Shown in pieces: positions 6,707 through 15,265 of a stretch of DNA of 43,807 bases (position 1 is its first letter; every line of letters begins with the position of its first letter). Origin of the DNA: Fimenecus sp051881355 (GTDB taxonomy: Bacteria > Bacillota > Clostridia > Oscillospirales > Acutalibacteraceae); NCBI GenBank assembly GCA_051881355.1, contig JBJEPS010000072.1:1-43807 (forward strand), in the 5' to 3' direction. The position numbers were made by a program, and so were the translations under genes. A model generated the notes under the pieces. That model saw nothing but the letters and a program-made list of their open reading frames with translations. It did no database searches and was not told the origin of the DNA.

Positions 6707-9700
6707 TACAAGCATCAAAAAGGTAATGGTGATCGGCTCAGGTCCCATCATCATCGGGCAGGCTGCCGAATTTGACTATGCGGGTACACAGGCTTGCCGG
6801 TCTTTAAAAGAAGAAGGCATTGAGGTGGTACTGGTCAACTCCAACCCTGCCACCATTATGACCGACGGTGACATTGCCGACAAGGTCTATATTGAGCCTT
6901 TGACCATTCCGACCTTGACCAAAATTATTGAAAAAGAAAAGCCCGACTCCATTTTGCCCACCCTCGGCGGGCAGACAGGGTTAAACCTTGCAATGGAACT
7001 CGACGAACTCGGCGTTTTAAAGGCGAACGGCGTGCGTTTAATCGGCATTAACGCCTCAGCCATCAAAAAGGCGGAAGACCGCCAGGAATTTAAAGACACG
7101 ATGGAAAAAATCGGCGAGCCGTGCATTGAGTCTTTGGTGGTGCACGATGTCGAGTCCGCCGTAGAATTTTCCGCAAAAATCGGCTACCCCGTGATTGTGC
7201 GCCCCGCTTACACCTTGGGCGGCACGGGCGGCGGCATTGCCGACGATGAACAGGAATTGCGCGAAATCTGCGCCAACGGCTTGCGCCTTTCGCGCGTAAC
7301 CGAGGTTTTGATTGAAAAATGCATTGCCGGCTGGAAAGAAATTGAATACGAAGTGATGCGCGACTCCAAGGGCAACTGCATCACGGTCTGCAATATGGAA
7401 AACTTGGACCCCGTCGGCGTGCATACGGGCGACTCTATCGTTGTAGCACCCAGCCAAACGCTGATGGACAAGGAATATCAAATGTTGCGCTCGTCCGCGC
7501 TCAATATCATTACGGAATTGGGCATTGAGGGCGGCTGTAATGTGCAGTTTGCTCTGCATCCCGACTCGTTCCAATATGCGGTTATTGAGGTAAATCCCCG
7601 TGTGTCGCGTTCATCGGCGCTCGCGTCCAAAGCGACGGGCTACCCGATTGCTCGCGTGGCAGCAAAAATCGCGTTAGGATTAGGTCTTGACGAAATCCCC
7701 AACGCCGTTACGGGCAAAACCTTTGCCTCGTTTGAACCGGCGCTGGACTACTGCGTGGTGAAATTCCCGAAATGGCCGTTTGACAAATTCGTCACCGCCA
7801 AGCGCACCCTCGGCACGCAGATGAAAGCCACGGGCGAAGTCATGGCGGTTGCGCGCTCGTTTGAGGCGGCATTGCAAAAGGCAATGCACTCTTTGGAAGA
7901 AAACCGCAAAAGCCTTTTATATGACGATTTGATTGCAAAGTCGAACGAAGCGCTTGAAACCTTATTGCAAAACATTGACAATACGCGTATTTATGTGGTT
8001 GCCGCGGCGATTTACAACGATATGCCGCTTGAAAAAATCCACGACATCACCAAAATTGATATTTGGTTTTTACAGAAAATCAAAGTGATTGTCGATATGG
8101 AAAAACTGCTTGCGACAGGTTGCTGCGACCGCGACACGCTTTTAGAAGCGAAACGTTTGGGCTTTACGGACGATGTAATTGCAAAAAATGTCGGTGTCAC
8201 GGAAAGTTCCATTAAAAACTTACGCAAAATGTGGAAAATTCAGCCGAGTTTTTCGGTGGTAGACACCTGTGCGGCGGAATTTGCGGCGCAAACGCCCTAC
8301 TACTACTCGGATTACTGCATTGAAAACGAAGTAGATACCACCAAAACCAAAAAGAAAATTATGGTTTTGGGCTCGGGACCTATCCGCATCGGGCAAGGCA
8401 TTGAATTTGACTACTGCTCGGTACACTCGGTTTGGGCGCTCAAAAAAGCGGGCTGTGAGGCGATTATCGTCAACAACAACCCTGAAACCGTTTCCACGGA
8501 CTTCGATATTTCGGACAAGCTGTATTTCGAGCCGCTGACGCCCGAATATGTCACGAACATTGTCGAAATGGAACACCCCGACGGCGCAATCGTGCAATTC
8601 GGCGGGCAGACCGCGATTAAACTTACAAAAACGCTTAACGATTTGGGCGTGACCATTCTCGGCACGGACGCCGACCATGTGGACGCGGCAGAGGACAGAG
8701 AACGCTTTGACGAAATTCTCGAATACTGCGACATCGCGCGCCCCAAAGGGCAGACGGTCTTTACGACAAACGAAGCGCTCGCCGCGGCGCACAGCCTCGG
8801 TTACCCCGTTTTGGTGCGTCCGAGTTATGTTTTGGGCGGGCAGGGTATGCAGATTGCCGCCAATGACGACGACATCACCGAATTTATGGACATCATCACC
8901 CGCACCATTCCCGACCTTTCCGAGCACCCCGTTTTGGTCGATAAATACCTAATGGGGCAAGAGGTCGAGGTGGACGCGATTTGCGACGGCAGGGATATTT
9001 TAATCCCCGGCATTATGGAGCATGTGGACCGTGCGGGCATTCACTCGGGCGACTCGATTTCGGTGTATCCGGCGGTTACGCTGTCTCAAAAGGTGCAAAA
9101 GACCATCGTCGATTACACCAAACGCTTGGCGTCGGCACTGCATGTTATCGGTATGATGAACATTCAGTTCATCGTGTTGCACGAAGAGGTTTACATTATC
9201 GAAGTAAATCCGCGTTCGTCGCGCACTGTGCCCTACATCAGCAAGGTGACGGGGATTCCCGCTATTTCACTTGCCACGCGCGCCATGCTCGGCGAAAAAA
9301 TCGCGGATATGGGCTACGGCACGGGGCTTTACAGAAACAGCGGCTATTACGCCATTAAACTGCCGGTGTTCTCGTTTGAAAAGATTATCGGTGCAGACAC
9401 TTCCTTGGGTCCCGAAATGAAATCCACGGGCGAAGTGCTCGGCATTTCACAAGATTACAACGAGGCGCTCTTAAAAGCATTTGACGGCGGCGGCGTCAGT
9501 CTCCCCAAGAACGGCAAAATCATTGTCACCGTGCGCGACAAGGACAAGGCGGAAATTTGCGAAATGCTCCAAGAATTTAAAGATTCTGACTTTAAATTCT
9601 ACGCCACGCCCGGCACGCGCAAGGCTTTGCAGGCGGCGGGCATCAACGCAAAGCCCGTCAACAAGATTTCCGGCGAAAGCCCAAACATTCTCGATATGCT

Positions 9701-9914
9701 GAATGCAGGCGATGTGTCGCTGATTATCAACACCCCGACGCACGGCAGAATTCCCGACCGCGACGGCTTTAAACTGCGCCGCATTGCCGTGGAAAGCGGC
9801 ACGTCGTGCTTAACCTCGTTAGACGCGGCAAAGGCGCTGATGCAAAGCACCTTTATTGTGCCGAGCGACAAAATGTCTTTAACCGATATTGCCACCTTGC
9901 AGGTGAAAAAGTAA
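6699..9914 (+). CDS. carB: Carbamoyl-phosphate synthase large subunit
   Basis: Makes carbamoyl phosphate from bicarbonate, ammonia from CarA, and two ATP. The 1071-residue length is normal. It has two homologous ATP-grasp halves: KKVMVIGSGPIIIGQAAEFD with RPAYTLGGTGGG in the first, and KKIMVLGSGPIRIGQGIEFD with RPSYVLGGQGM in the second. The C-terminal allosteric MGS-like domain (from about residue 940, KIIVTVRDKDKAEI to INTPTHGRIPDRDGF) is intact. The ATG at 6699 lies inside the carA end and has GGAGGG eight bases upstream. In relatives this enzyme is controlled by UMP and ornithine. Confidence 0.97.
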   Translation: MIDTSIKKVMVIGSGPIIIGQAAEFDYAGTQACRSLKEEGIEVVLVNSNPATIMTDGDIADKVYIEPLTIPTLTKIIEKEKPDSILPTLGGQTGLNLAMELDELGVLKANGVRLIGINASAIKKAEDRQEFKDTMEKIGEPCIESLVVHDVESAVEFSAKIGYPVIVRPAYTLGGTGGGIADDEQELREICANGLRLSRVTEVLIEKCIAGWKEIEYEVMRDSKGNCITVCNMENLDPVGVHTGDSIVVAPSQTLMDKEYQMLRSSALNIITELGIEGGCNVQFALHPDSFQYAVIEVNPRVSRSSALASKATGYPIARVAAKIALGLGLDEIPNAVTGKTFASFEPALDYCVVKFPKWPFDKFVTAKRTLGTQMKATGEVMAVARSFEAALQKAMHSLEENRKSLLYDDLIAKSNEALETLLQNIDNTRIYVVAAAIYNDMPLEKIHDITKIDIWFLQKIKVIVDMEKLLATGCCDRDTLLEAKRLGFTDDVIAKNVGVTESSIKNLRKMWKIQPSFSVVDTCAAEFAAQTPYYYSDYCIENEVDTTKTKKKIMVLGSGPIRIGQGIEFDYCSVHSVWALKKAGCEAIIVNNNPETVSTDFDISDKLYFEPLTPEYVTNIVEMEHPDGAIVQFGGQTAIKLTKTLNDLGVTILGTDADHVDAAEDRERFDEILEYCDIARPKGQTVFTTNEALAAAHSLGYPVLVRPSYVLGGQGMQIAANDDDITEFMDIITRTIPDLSEHPVLVDKYLMGQEVEVDAICDGRDILIPGIMEHVDRAGIHSGDSISVYPAVTLSQKVQKTIVDYTKRLASALHVIGMMNIQFIVLHEEVYIIEVNPRSSRTVPYISKVTGIPAISLATRAMLGEKIADMGYGTGLYRNSGYYAIKLPVFSFEKIIGADTSLGPEMKSTGEVLGISQDYNEALLKAFDGGGVSLPKNGKIIVTVRDKDKAEICEMLQEFKDSDFKFYATPGTRKALQAAGINAKPVNKISGESPNILDMLNAGDVSLIINTPTHGRIPDRDGFKLRRIAVESGTSCLTSLDAAKALMQSTFIVPSDKMSLTDIATLQVKK

Positions 9915-9938
9915 ACGGGTAAACCCCACATAAACAGA

Positions 9939-9972
9939 GCAACACCCCGCAGAATTTCTGTGGGGTGTTGTT
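9939..9972 (+). terminator. Hairpin after carAB
   Basis: AACACCCC (9941-9948) pairs with GGGGTGTT (9962-9969), and the loop can pair further (AGAATTTCT). The following bases are TTGTTGCG rather than a clean T-run, so termination may be weak. The hairpin sits between convergent carB and rlmH and could serve both. Confidence 0.65.
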
Positions 9973-10003
9973 GCGCTTCAAAATGCATAGGTTTATAAAA
10001 ATA

Positions 10004-10036
10004 ACGGGCGGGCATGGAAACCCGCCCCTACAATGG
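10004..10036. repeat. Small intergenic palindromic repeat
   Basis: GGGCGGG and CCCGCCC arms around GCATGGAAA, followed by CTACAATGGGCG. It resembles the piece at 4201-4224 (both end in CCGCCCCTAC or CCCGCCCCTAC). Confidence 0.55.
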
Positions 10037-10091
10037 GCGTGCGATGAAACCGCACCGAATTTTTTATGTTTTCATTACAGTTAACTTTTGA

Positions 10092-10574
10092 CTATTTATG
10101 ATATTTCCCGCCGTTGGCGATTTGAAACGCACGGTAAAGTTGTTCCAAAAGCATCACCCGCGCCATTTGGTGCGGAAAAGTCATTTCGGACATCGAAAAC
10201 TGAAAATCGGACTGTTTTTTGAGTTCGTCCGCCAGTCCAAAGGAACTGCCAAGTACAAACACGAGATTACTGACACCCTCTACGGCAAGAGTAGATATTT
10301 TTTGACTAAACTGTGCACTGGTCATCTGCTTTCCTTCAATGCACATCGAAAACACATAGGCGTTTTGCGGGATTTTCGCAAGGATAAGTTTTGCCTCCTG
10401 CGCCAGCGCGCGGTCGATTTCGCTTTGTGACGGATTGTCAGACAACCGTTCGGGCGTAAGTTCGACCATTTGCAGTTTGCAAAATGCGGACAGCCGCTTT
10501 TCATACTCGGCGGCAAATTCGCGCATATAGCGTTCTTTCAATTTCCCGAGGGCAATCACCGTCACCGTAATCAC
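10092..10574 (-). CDS. rlmH: 23S rRNA (pseudouridine-1915-N3)-methyltransferase RlmH
   Basis: RlmH methylates pseudouridine 1915 in helix 69 of 23S rRNA, on assembled 70S ribosomes. The 160-residue SPOUT-class product starts VITVTVIALGKLKERY and has the knot motif LVFVLGSSFGLADELKK and the C-terminal FPHQMARVMLLEQLYRAFQI, then GGKYHK, close to the usual GxPYHK end. Start is GTG at 10574, which overlaps the stop of the walJ-like gene (GTGA), so the two are translationally coupled. Other in-frame starts upstream lie inside that gene and add residues not seen in the family. Confidence 0.94.
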   Translation of the reverse strand: MITVTVIALGKLKERYMREFAAEYEKRLSAFCKLQMVELTPERLSDNPSQSEIDRALAQEAKLILAKIPQNAYVFSMCIEGKQMTSAQFSQKISTLAVEGVSNLVFVLGSSFGLADELKKQSDFQFSMSEMTFPHQMARVMLLEQLYRAFQIANGGKYHK

Positions 10575-11365
10575 AGCCGCACCGCCCTTTCGTCCCAAAC
10601 GGGCTTTGCCACGCGCAAATCAAAATCCGCATTTTCCACCGCGCCCGCGGCGACAAGTTCCGACGCCGTCACACGGTAGGCAAGTGCCGGCAGATTGTTT
10701 TGCTCACTCAAATGCCCCAAAAACAGGTGCTTTGTACCGTTTTTGACCAATTCGCACGCCGTCTCGGCACAAACCTCGTTACAAAGATGCCCCCGTTCGC
10801 CTAAAATCCGTTTTTTCAGCGGATAAGGATACTGCGGATTGTTTTCCAGCATACGCACATCGTGGTTGGATTCGAGCAACACCGTTTCACAGCCCGTAAT
10901 CGCCGCACGCACCGTTTCGGTCATGATGCCGAGGTCGGTAGCGACTGCCACGCGTTCGCCGCTTTCCGCAGAAATCACATATCCACAGCTCTCGCGGGCA
11001 TCGTGCGACGTGCGAAAAGGTTTTATAAACAAAGAACCAACCTCTGTCCCCTGTGAATTTAACGCATAGGCATCAAATTTCCCGTTGAGGATTTGCATAT
11101 CGTCGAGCGCTTCCAAAGTACCGCCGCTGGCATACACACGTGTGCCGTATTTCGAGGCAAGCACCCGAAGTCCGCTGATATGGTCGGTGTGCTCGTGCGT
11201 GACAAATACCGCGCGGATACTATCGGGCGCAACGCCGATATTATGAAGTGCCGTTTCGATTTGGCGACAGCTTTTTCCCGCGTCAATCAAAATGCCGCCG
11301 TCGGGCGCGCCTATGTAAATGCAGTTTCCTTTGCTGGAAGAAAACAAGGGACAGAATGTAGTCAT
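10571..11365 (-). CDS. MBL-fold metallo-hydrolase, WalJ/YycJ-like
   Basis: A metallo-beta-lactamase-fold hydrolase. Residues His57, His59, Asp61 and His62 (VTHEHTDHISG) form the metal site; further His residues are in FRTSHDA and LLESNHD, and the C-terminal FLGHLSEQNN fits the WalJ/YycJ family. The 264-residue length is normal. In Bacillus the walJ and rlmH genes also stand close together, which supports the call; the substrate (a nucleic acid is suspected in the literature) is not certain. ATG at 11365 has GGAG 13 bases upstream. The WalRK two-component genes are not adjacent here. Confidence 0.88.
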   Translation of the reverse strand: MTTFCPLFSSSKGNCIYIGAPDGGILIDAGKSCRQIETALHNIGVAPDSIRAVFVTHEHTDHISGLRVLASKYGTRVYASGGTLEALDDMQILNGKFDAYALNSQGTEVGSLFIKPFRTSHDARESCGYVISAESGERVAVATDLGIMTETVRAAITGCETVLLESNHDVRMLENNPQYPYPLKKRILGERGHLCNEVCAETACELVKNGTKHLFLGHLSEQNNLPALAYRVTASELVAAGAVENADFDLRVAKPVWDERAVRL

Positions 11366-11414
11366 AAAGTATCTATTCTCCGAAACGCGGCAACGCGCCG
11401 CAAATTTTTTTGCC

Positions 11415-12272
11415 TTAATCCGGCAAAATGGAATTGGTGGTGATATACTTCACACCGCAGTCCATCATCGTTTTGAGCAGTTCCGCACTGTCCACCGTCC
11501 AGCACGCCGCGGTAAGTCCGTTGTCGTGCACTTTTTGAATGGCTTCGGGGCGCGGAGCGTTGTACTGTGCGCAAAATGCAATGCCCGCATTGCCGCAAGA
11601 CTTCGCCTCTTGGATACGCTTATCGTTGATATAGTTAATCAAATACCACATTTCTAAGCTTTTGTCGATTGCATACAGCGCGCGCAGCACCGAAATATGG
11701 AACGAAATGATAATACAGCTTTCGACGATGTCGTTTTTCACAAGCATTTCATAGAGCGACTGCATTTTTTCGGTGCGCGTGTCCTTCACTTCAATCATCG
11801 GACGGCAACCGTATTTTTTACAGATGTCTATGTATTCCTGTAAGGTGCAGATATGCGCATCGGGGTATTTGTCAATGTTCGCGCCGTTAATCATCTTCTT
11901 TTTGCGCATTTCTTCGTACGAATAGTCTTTTACATCGCCCGTACCGTCAAACATCGTTTTAATCGGTCCGTCGTGCAAAACCACCCAAGTGCCGTCAGCG
12001 GTGCAGTGCGTATCGCACTCCAACGCATAAAATCCCGCTTTGCCGCCTGCCTCAAAGGCTTCGGCGGTGTTTTCCGGGTAAATTGCCGAAAGCCCGCGGT
12101 GCCCCGTCAGGTGGATTTCCCGCTCGTTATTCGGCACAAGGGTGGAAAAATGCTTCAAATCCTTCGGCTGAATTTTTTGGTGTCGCATACAGCGGTACAC
12201 CACGCCGCCCAAGGGGGTAGACCCTACGGCGGCAACGGTTGCCATTGCGAATTTTTGCACGAAATTACCCAT
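11415..12272 (-). CDS. Glycerophosphodiester phosphodiesterase
   Basis: Hydrolyses glycerophosphodiesters from phospholipid turnover into glycerol-3-phosphate and an alcohol. The 285-residue protein has the GDPD signature: His58-Arg59 (LTGHRGLSAIYPENTAEAF), the metal ligands Glu85 and Asp87 (ALECDTH), and His100 (VVLHDGPIKTMFDGTG). PMIEVKD provides the next conserved Glu. The first 50 residues contain a weak hydrophobic stretch (FAMATVAAVGSTPLGGVVY) that could be a membrane-facing helix or anchor, but there is no clear signal peptidase site. It has its own promoter. The neighbouring patatin suggests a shared link to lipid turnover. Confidence 0.93.
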   Translation of the reverse strand: MGNFVQKFAMATVAAVGSTPLGGVVYRCMRHQKIQPKDLKHFSTLVPNNEREIHLTGHRGLSAIYPENTAEAFEAGGKAGFYALECDTHCTADGTWVVLHDGPIKTMFDGTGDVKDYSYEEMRKKKMINGANIDKYPDAHICTLQEYIDICKKYGCRPMIEVKDTRTEKMQSLYEMLVKNDIVESCIIISFHISVLRALYAIDKSLEMWYLINYINDKRIQEAKSCGNAGIAFCAQYNAPRPEAIQKVHDNGLTAACWTVDSAELLKTMMDCGVKYITTNSILPD

Positions 12273-12319
12273 ACAAACCCATTCCTTTCAAGAAATATTG
12301 TTTTCTGTTTCACATGGTT

Positions 12320-12348
12320 AGTATACTACAAAAACGCAAAAAAGTAAA
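12320..12348 (-). promoter_or_regulatory. Promoter of the glycerophosphodiesterase gene
   Basis: TTTACT (12343-12348), 17-base spacer, TATACT (12320-12325) on the minus strand, immediately after the patatin gene stop. Confidence 0.7.
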
Positions 12349-12349
12349 T

Positions 12350-13198
12350 TTACTTTGTAAGCAGGTCTTGAATTTGCTGTAAATGATGCTTGCAGTCGCG
12401 CATGCCCTCGTTGTAACAACGCTCCAGCTTATCGGTATCTGTGCCGAATTTATCCACGGGAAGCGCGTATTCGGGTGCAAGCACCACCGCTTTGCCCTCT
12501 TCCTGTAATTCGTAGCAACGCCGAAGCGACGCATTATAGACATTGTGGCGGTTGTCGAGTGTTTTAATCACATTTGGGTAGTCTTTCAAAATTTTGGTGT
12601 ATGCAGCGCGAATACGCTCCGGCTCTTTGACAAAGCCCTGTGGACGTGTCAACACGATCACCAAGCGGTCGCACCCGTCTGAAAGCGCCTTTTCCACAGG
12701 GATAGAGTCCGCCGCGCCGCCGTCAAAATACTTTTTGCCCTCAAATTCCACAGGCGGAGTGAACATCGGCAATGCCGCTGAGGCTTTGAGTGCAGTAAAA
12801 TCCTTCCCCACAATTTTCTCTTTCCCGAAATAGACTGCTTCCCCCGTTTCGGCATCGGTCACCACAGTAACAAATTCGCTTTTGTCCGCATGGAAGGCGT
12901 CATAATCGAACGGGTCTAACTCCTGCGGAATGGTATCGTAAATAAAGTCCAACCCAAACACGGAATGCTTGTGTAAAATGGGGTCCAACCCAATATAGCG
13001 CTTATCGCCGACATACTGCGTATCGACACGATAACCGCGACCGCGTTGCCCCGAAATATAAGAAGCGGCATTGCCCGCCCCCGCCGACACGCCGATAATA
13101 TAGTCGAAGTGTATGTCGTTGTCCATAAACACATCGAGTACGCCCACGGTGTAAAGTCCGCGCATACCGCCGCCCTCAAGAACCAATCCTGTTTTCAT
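12350..13198 (-). CDS. Patatin-like phospholipase (YjjU/RssA type)
   Basis: A cytosolic acyl hydrolase with the Ser-Asp dyad of patatins: oxyanion motif GGGMRG (9-14), nucleophile elbow GVSAG (36-40, Ser38) and DGG (159-161, Asp159). The 282-residue length and the region RPQGFVKEP fit the bacterial YjjU-like group. The natural lipid substrate is unknown. It starts two bases after the maf stop and closes a Nudix-maf-patatin operon. Confidence 0.9.
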   Translation of the reverse strand: MKTGLVLEGGGMRGLYTVGVLDVFMDNDIHFDYIIGVSAGAGNAASYISGQRGRGYRVDTQYVGDKRYIGLDPILHKHSVFGLDFIYDTIPQELDPFDYDAFHADKSEFVTVVTDAETGEAVYFGKEKIVGKDFTALKASAALPMFTPPVEFEGKKYFDGGAADSIPVEKALSDGCDRLVIVLTRPQGFVKEPERIRAAYTKILKDYPNVIKTLDNRHNVYNASLRRCYELQEEGKAVVLAPEYALPVDKFGTDTDKLERCYNEGMRDCKHHLQQIQDLLTK

Positions 13199-13200
13199 TT

Positions 13201-13752
13201 TTACAGCACCTCTTTTAAAATCCTTGCCGTTTTGGAAAGCGGCAACCCCACAGCATTCAAATAGTCTCCGTCAATCTTTTCCACAAACAGTGCGCCGCGT
13301 CCCTGGATACCGTATGCCCCCGCTTTATCCAGCGGCTCGCCGCTTTGCACATACATGTCGATTTCTGTTTCCGAAAGCGGATAGAATGTCACGCGCGTTT
13401 GCGTGTGAAATAAGAATTCCCGTTCGCCGTCTGTAATATACACCCCGGTAAACACGCTGTGCGTATGCCCCGAAAGGGCGCGAAGCATTTCTTTCGCTTC
13501 TTCTTCATCTTTCGGCTTGCCCAAAATCCGATTTCTGAGTGCTACCACCGTGTCGGCGGCAAGAATCACTTCATCTGCCGCACGAAAAACGGCGCACCCC
13601 TTACGCTGTGCCAAAATTTCGACCGCTGTATCAGGTGCAATATCCGCCGGCAGCGTTTCGTCGGCGTCGGAAACGCGCTTTTCAAACGAAAAGCCGCCCT
13701 GTTTGAGAATTTCCGCGCGGCGCGGCGAATTCGATGCCAAAATCAGTTTCAT
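13201..13752 (-). CDS. maf: Maf-family nucleoside triphosphate pyrophosphatase
   Basis: Removes pyrophosphate from non-canonical or pyrimidine nucleotides (house-cleaning), and is linked to cell-division arrest. The 183-residue product has the Maf signatures: SNSPRRAEIL at the start, VSDADET, AADTVVALRNRILGKPKDEEEA, and GAYGIQGRGALFVEKIDGDYLNAVGLP. Length is normal. Its ATG overlaps the Nudix gene stop by four bases (ATGA), implying coupling. Whether it acts on dTTP/UTP or on modified bases cannot be told here. Confidence 0.95.
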   Translation of the reverse strand: MKLILASNSPRRAEILKQGGFSFEKRVSDADETLPADIAPDTAVEILAQRKGCAVFRAADEVILAADTVVALRNRILGKPKDEEEAKEMLRALSGHTHSVFTGVYITDGEREFLFHTQTRVTFYPLSETEIDMYVQSGEPLDKAGAYGIQGRGALFVEKIDGDYLNAVGLPLSKTARILKEVL

Positions 13753-14297
13753 TTTGCCGCCTGCCCTTTTTTGAAATAATAGCTTTTTACAATTCCGACC
13801 TGCGTTTTGCTGTCGCGGATTTCATTGCGCATCACCATTTGAAATGCCTCTTCCAGCGGGATACGCCGCATCTCTAAAAACTCGTCCGCGTCCAAATGCT
13901 GTTCGGAAAAGGTCAGGTTTTCTGCCAAATACATATGGATAATCTCGCCGCAGTAGCCGGGTGTAGGGTACAGCTTGCCGAGGTCACGGTAGCTTTCCGC
14001 CGCGGCACCCGTTTCTTCGAGCAATTCGCGCTGTCCGGCTGCAAACGGGTCTTCACCGTATTCCAATTTTCCTGCAGGAAGCTCCAAAACCGTTTCCATA
14101 TACGGATAGCGGAACTGCTCGACAAACAGCAGTTCTTCCTTATCCGTCAATGCGGCAACGCACACGCCGCCGGGGTGCTCCACCACCTCGCGCAGTGCCG
14201 TTGTGCCGTCGGGAAGTTCTGCATCGTCCACACGCAAATTGACGATTTTGCCGCGATAAATATAGTTTTGTTTCAAAGGTTTTTCGGTAAAATCCAT
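13749..14297 (-). CDS. Nudix hydrolase, ADP-ribose pyrophosphatase-like
   Basis: The 182-residue protein has a complete Nudix box at 76-98 (GKLEYGEDPFAAGQ, then RELLEETGA) and the surrounding ADP-ribose pyrophosphatase pattern (VEQFRYPYMETVLELPAG, YPTPGYCGEIIHMYLAENL, where Tyr and Glu bind ADP-ribose in relatives). It likely cleaves ADP-ribose to AMP and ribose-5-phosphate. First gene of the Nudix-maf-patatin operon; ATG has AAAGGAG about 11 bases upstream. Other NDP-sugar substrates are possible. Confidence 0.92.
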   Translation of the reverse strand: MDFTEKPLKQNYIYRGKIVNLRVDDAELPDGTTALREVVEHPGGVCVAALTDKEELLFVEQFRYPYMETVLELPAGKLEYGEDPFAAGQRELLEETGAAAESYRDLGKLYPTPGYCGEIIHMYLAENLTFSEQHLDADEFLEMRRIPLEEAFQMVMRNEIRDSKTQVGIVKSYYFKKGQAAK

Positions 14298-14371
14298 ACT
14301 AATTTAAAACTCCTTTGCATAGGAATGAATTGGGACAAACCGGTTACTAAAAAAAGAAAGAAGTGTTGAAA

Positions 14372-15265
14372 ATGCAAATTGATTTCACGCCGTTTACATA
14401 TCTACAGTCTCAAAAACTGCTGGCACAATTACAAAGCGCCTATCCCTTTGCCGCGTTTTCGGTATTCGGCAGAACTGTCGCCAAACGCGGCATATTCTCG
14501 CTCACCCTCGGCGAGGGCACGGATACGGTTTTGTTTTTGGCAGGACTCGAGGCAGAGGATACCGCCGCGTCTTTGCTTTTGTATCGCTTTTTCGCACGGC
14601 TTTGTGCCGCCTACCATACGGACGGAAGTCTTTGCAATGTGCAAATCCGCCGTTCGTTACAAGGTCGGAAAATCACCATAGTCCCGTGTGTAAGCCCTGA
14701 CGCGTTTGAAATCCGCCGCTACGGGGCATTGGGCGCGGGGTGCTATGCGGGACTGGTTTCGCGCGCAGCAGGCAATACCTTTGCAAGCTGGCGCGCTAAC
14801 GCACGCGGCGTAAACATTGCGCACAACTTCGACTTTCACCATCAAAGCGTACTGTTGGATACTGCCGCCGCAAATCCGTCACCGTTTGCCTATGCAGGTC
14901 CCGCCCCCGAAAGCGAGACGGAAACACAAGCAGTTGTGCGGCTTTGCCTGCGGGAGGATTTTCGCCACAGCGTAATATTAGCAGGCTTCGGCAGACATTT
15001 GTTTTGGTCGGGCGCGGAGGGGTGCTTTGAAAAAAATGAAATCCCACTGACCGCCAAGGTACTGGCGGGTGCGGCAGACTACACCTTATCCGAAAAAGAG
15101 GAGACACTTCGGCACGGCGCATTTTCCGAATGGTTCTCAACAGAATTTCATCGTCCCGCGTTTACCGTTGCGGCGGGAAACTATCCGCAAATACAAAATC
15201 AAGCGGAATTTGACGAAGTATACCGCGAAATCGAAGAAATGTTGGTGCTGTCGGCAATTTTATGA
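14372..15265 (+). CDS. M14 carboxypeptidase-like protein, catalytic residues lost
   Basis: The 297-residue product follows the pattern of bacterial M14 peptidases that cut gamma-D-Glu bonds in peptidoglycan: VPCVSPDAFEIRRYGA, WRANARGVNIAHNFD (substrate-binding Asn/Arg region), PESETETQAV, FSEWFSTEFHRPAFTV, and the C-terminal EEMLVLSAIL. Yet the active site is missing: the first zinc His is Leu59 (AGLEAE where family members have a G-H-x-x-E pattern), the second zinc His is Ala204 (ILAGFG for a FHSQG-type motif), and the catalytic Glu is Ala267 (TVAAG for TVEIG). The frame is intact, with no signal peptide, so it looks like a retained pseudo-enzyme. ATG at 14372 fits AGAAAGAAG; GTG at 14363 is possible. 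It overlaps convergent murD by six bases. Confidence 0.8.
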   Translation: MQIDFTPFTYLQSQKLLAQLQSAYPFAAFSVFGRTVAKRGIFSLTLGEGTDTVLFLAGLEAEDTAASLLLYRFFARLCAAYHTDGSLCNVQIRRSLQGRKITIVPCVSPDAFEIRRYGALGAGCYAGLVSRAAGNTFASWRANARGVNIAHNFDFHHQSVLLDTAAANPSPFAYAGPAPESETETQAVVRLCLREDFRHSVILAGFGRHLFWSGAEGCFEKNEIPLTAKVLAGAADYTLSEKEETLRHGAFSEWFSTEFHRPAFTVAAGNYPQIQNQAEFDEVYREIEEMLVLSAIL

